From an uncultured Verrucomicrobiota bacterium (GTDB lineage: Bacteria > Verrucomicrobiota > Verrucomicrobiia > Limisphaerales > UBA9464), in contig CAIRNV010000274.1 in the NCBI GenBank assembly GCA_903880005.1, positions 1 through 33,717 on the forward strand: 33,717 nucleotides of DNA, read 5' to 3'. Shown here in pieces: positions 32,117 through 33,717 of the stretch. The notes under the pieces were generated by a model, which made no database searches, was not told where the DNA came from, and saw only the letters and a program-made list of their open reading frames with translations. Every line of letters starts with the position of its first letter. The first letter of the stretch is position 1. Made by a program: the position numbers and the translations under genes.

Positions 32117-32902
32117 CTAGCGCGTCGCCTTCGCGACGGAGCGCACGCGACGGAAACTGCGGGCGAGGCCCCAGGCACCGAGGGGCATCAAGGCCACAAC
32201 GGCCCACTCTTCAGGCTCGGGAATGGGAGGCCCCGGAGGCCCTGGGATCTTGACCAACTCATACGTCTCGTATCCCTGGGCGCCGTCGCCGCTGACCGAG
32301 AGAGACACCGTGGCTTGGGCCCAAACATTCCCAGGATAGACTCGCGGTGCATAAATGTAGGTGGAAACCTGTCCCGAGAGGGAGAACGAGCCTCCTGGAG
32401 CCAACGTGTAGTTCTTGTCGTGGCTGTAGCTGAACTGATGGCTTACATCGAAGATTTGGGCCGTGAAGCTGAAGCCTGTCAGGGTTGCTCCGGCCGTGGC
32501 GGCTGCATGCGTGTCCTCGGCAGGAACAGTGAGGGTCAGGTTTCCGGACCAAGAGGCCGTGACCGTCAGGTCGATGGAGATATCGGTGGGTGGGACGCTC
32601 TGCCCGGGCCGATATTCCCACATCCAGCCCTCGGGTGCATCAGGCACGGGAGCAGAATAGACCACCTGACCGACCGAGATCGTGGCTAGGATGGATTGTG
32701 AGTCCGATGCATCGGGGCCCGACGTGTTCGCATAAAATCCCTCGATGGAACTGGTCACGGTGGAGGTCCCGGAGATGACCGGCTTCGCCACGGTCCAAGT
32801 CTGGGTGAATGTTTGCGCGGATGCCTTGCCCAATGCGAGGGCTAGAAGGCCTCCAGCCAAGGCCAGGTAGGACCGAGCGGCGGAACAACGAGGGGATTTC
32901 AT
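32117..32902 (-). CDS. PEP-CTERM sorting-domain secreted protein
   Basis: 261 residues from the ATG at 32902; an ATG at 32923 would add seven residues. A signal peptide is clear (SYLALAGGLLALALGKASA). The mature part is Thr/Ser/Val-rich with alternating beta-strand patterns and no recognisable enzyme motif. The C-terminus is a PEP-CTERM sorting signal: PEPEEWAVVALMPLGAWGLA, a hydrophobic helix, then the basic tail RSFRRVRSV. Such signals are cut and anchored by an exosortase, which is not in this window. Proteins of this kind are exported and often associated with exopolysaccharide or the cell surface. The gene converges with the permease-aminopeptidase gene with only 2 bases between their ends. 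Molecular function unknown. Confidence 0.9.
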   Translation of the reverse strand: MKSPRCSAARSYLALAGGLLALALGKASAQTFTQTWTVAKPVISGTSTVTSSIEGFYANTSGPDASDSQSILATISVGQVVYSAPVPDAPEGWMWEYRPGQSVPPTDISIDLTVTASWSGNLTLTVPAEDTHAAATAGATLTGFSFTAQIFDVSHQFSYSHDKNYTLAPGGSFSLSGQVSTYIYAPRVYPGNVWAQATVSLSVSGDGAQGYETYELVKIPGPPGPPIPEPEEWAVVALMPLGAWGLARSFRRVRSVAKATR

Positions 32903-33133
32903 AGCCTGCTTTAACTTGCGCATTCAAGCCGGCGGCAAGTCAAGTCCAAACCCAGAGCGCCAGCCGGCATTGTCGCCGGGCCCGTCGGTGCAGGTGGGTC
33001 CTTCATCGGCCATGGCCCCCCGCTCGCTGGTCGCCCACGCGAGCATGGCTCACGCCTCGACGGAACAAGCCCATGCCACGCGCACAGCATCGATGGGGCA
33101 GCCGCAGCCCATCCGCCCCTCCATGCGCCGGCC

Positions 33134-33436
33134 TCACGCCCCATGCCTTCGACGTGCCACGTCGCCGAGGTACCGCAGGACCAAGGCGGTCCAGCCCGTC
33201 TGGTGGTTGGCGCCGCAACCGCGCCCGGTCTCGTCATGGAAGTACTCGTGGAACTGCACCAACCCCCGCCAATGCGGGTCCTCGCTGAACACCGGATGCC
33301 CGGACATCGCGGGCCTGCGTCCATCGGGTCCCGGCAGGAAGAGGGAGGCCAGGCGTCGCTCGATCCCCAACGCCGCCTCGCGGAGCGTCATGAACCGGCT
33401 CGAGCCCGTCGGGCACTCCACCTTGAATTCATCACC
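33134..33436 (-). pseudogene. C-terminal remnant of a GH63-like glycosidase, truncated by a repeat array
   Basis: One hundred codons in frame with no start of their own; the coding likeness begins exactly at GGT 33436 (GDEFKVECPTGS). The residues match from memory the C-terminal end of bacterial GH63-type glucosidases: MTLREAALGIERRLASLFLP, then FSEDPHWRGLVQFHEYFH and GCGANHQTGWTALV, the family's HEYFHGD...ASHQTGWT signature. Immediately upstream an in-frame TAA (33437-33439) straddles the junction with the element at 33439-33605. The rest of the enzyme, several hundred residues including the catalytic core, is absent from the window. A rescue start at the in-frame GTG 33421 would leave about 95 residues, unlikely to be active. 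It is an interrupted gene or decaying fragment. Confidence 0.8.
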
Positions 33437-33438
33437 TT

Positions 33439-33605
33439 AGCCGTAACGATTCAGTTGGGAGGGAAGTGATTGCGCCGCAGATTCTTTCGCAAGACGAGGA
33501 GTGAGCGAGGCGCGGGCCGGTACGTGGCCCGTAACGAGCGAAGGACGAAGCTCTTGCGAAAGAAGATCAAGCAAGCACGACCGACCCAACTGAATCGTTA
33601 CGGCT
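33439..33605. repeat. 167-bp structured element with perfect 21-bp terminal inverted repeats
   Basis: AGCCGTAACGATTCAGTTGG, extended by one G at 33459, is matched exactly by the reverse complement at 33585-33605. Nested inside are a perfect 12-base inverted repeat (TCTTTCGCAAGA 33483-33494 and TCTTGCGAAAGA 33552-33563) and a central GGGCC/GGCCC hairpin at 33514-33530. The whole unit can therefore fold as one long branched hairpin. It carries no open frame of note, so it looks like a MITE-like or REP/BIME-like repeat needing a transposase supplied elsewhere. It breaks the GH63-like gene on its left and abuts a diverged copy on its right. Confidence 0.9.
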
Positions 33606-33606
33606 T

Positions 33607-33717
33607 AGCCGGAACGCTGCTGTTGGCTCGGTCGTGCTTGCTCGATCTGCTCCCGCACATCCCTCGTCGTTCGCTCGTGAGGGGCGGGGCGCGCGGCGCG
33701 ATCTCGATGCTGGACCC
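33607..33717. repeat. Third, diverged copy of the element, cut by the window end
   Basis: Starts two bases after the previous element as AGCCGGAACGCTGCTGTTGG, matching its terminal repeat with substitutions. CGGTCGTGCTTGCTCGATCT then matches the reverse complement of the right half of the preceding element (GGTCGTGCTTGCTTGATCT), and TCGTCGTTCGCTCG matches TCGTCCTTCGCTCG. So it is a relative in the opposite orientation, joined head-to-head. Its far end lies outside the window. Confidence 0.72.

Noticed and set aside
33434-33611. CTTAG on both sides of the 167-bp element as a 5-bp target-site duplication
   Set aside because: The AG belongs to the element's own 21-bp terminus on the left, and the right-hand copy belongs to the next element, so a real duplication cannot be read here.
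1-33717. CRISPR array, prophage, integrase or insertion sequence with its own transposase
   Set aside because: No regularly spaced direct repeats, phage structural genes, integrase or transposase motifs were seen; the only mobile-looking DNA is the non-coding inverted-repeat family.

Overview
The window is high-GC bacterial DNA with dense coding on both strands. Several features point to the PVC superphylum, most likely Verrucomicrobiota of the Limisphaerales/Pedosphaera type. These are a 52-residue small basic protein of the kind known from Verrucomicrobia and Chlamydiae, a PEP-CTERM surface protein, a CRTAC/VCBS-repeat protein with an ASPIC/UnbV tail, a PQQ-type propeller beginning with a WPQFLGP motif, and a GxGYxYP-family protein. 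Shine-Dalgarno sequences are weak or absent at many starts, which makes some start choices uncertain. The taxonomic call is an inference from protein families; no rRNA is present.

Layout. 1-5213 (minus strand): a compact three-gene type I secretion-like operon read as ABC transporter, HlyD-type adaptor, TolC-type outer-membrane channel, ending in a large hairpin repeat at the window edge. The ABC protein has a degenerate nucleotide-binding domain, a non-catalytic-looking C39-like N-terminal domain and a histidine-rich linker. 5214-6581: mostly empty, with one tRNA-Met(CAT). 6582-8582 (+): a membrane-anchored helical-repeat protein. 8779-12986 (minus): a run of corrinoid adenosyltransferase, shikimate dehydrogenase, prepilin peptidase with an inserted segment, and PQQ-propeller protein. 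13238-18097 (+): GTP-type PEP carboxykinase, GDSL esterase, small basic protein, RsuA/RluB-type pseudouridine synthase and an SH3-domain envelope protein. 18129-19940 (minus): a canonical MsbA-like exporter. 20238-25151 (+): MenG/UbiE methyltransferase, GxGYxYP protein and VCBS/CRTAC protein. 25300-25563 (minus): ribosomal protein L28 with a clear intrinsic terminator. 25736-32114 (+): GatB, then an ABC ATPase overlapping an ABC-2 permease fused to an M1 aminopeptidase domain. 32117-32902 (minus): a PEP-CTERM protein. 33134-33436 (minus): the C-terminal remnant of a GH63-like glycosidase, cut off by a repeat array.

The most unusual material is (i) the secretion operon whose ABC subunit lacks the Walker A lysine, an intact signature and the H-loop histidine, and (ii) a previously unlabelled family of structured inverted-repeat elements. 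That family has a 167-bp copy with perfect 21-bp terminal inverted repeats, an 83-bp internally deleted copy that supplies the stop codon of the GDSL gene, and a third, diverged copy abutting the first at the window end. The array has truncated the GH63 gene. Most other genes are housekeeping or common verrucomicrobial envelope functions.
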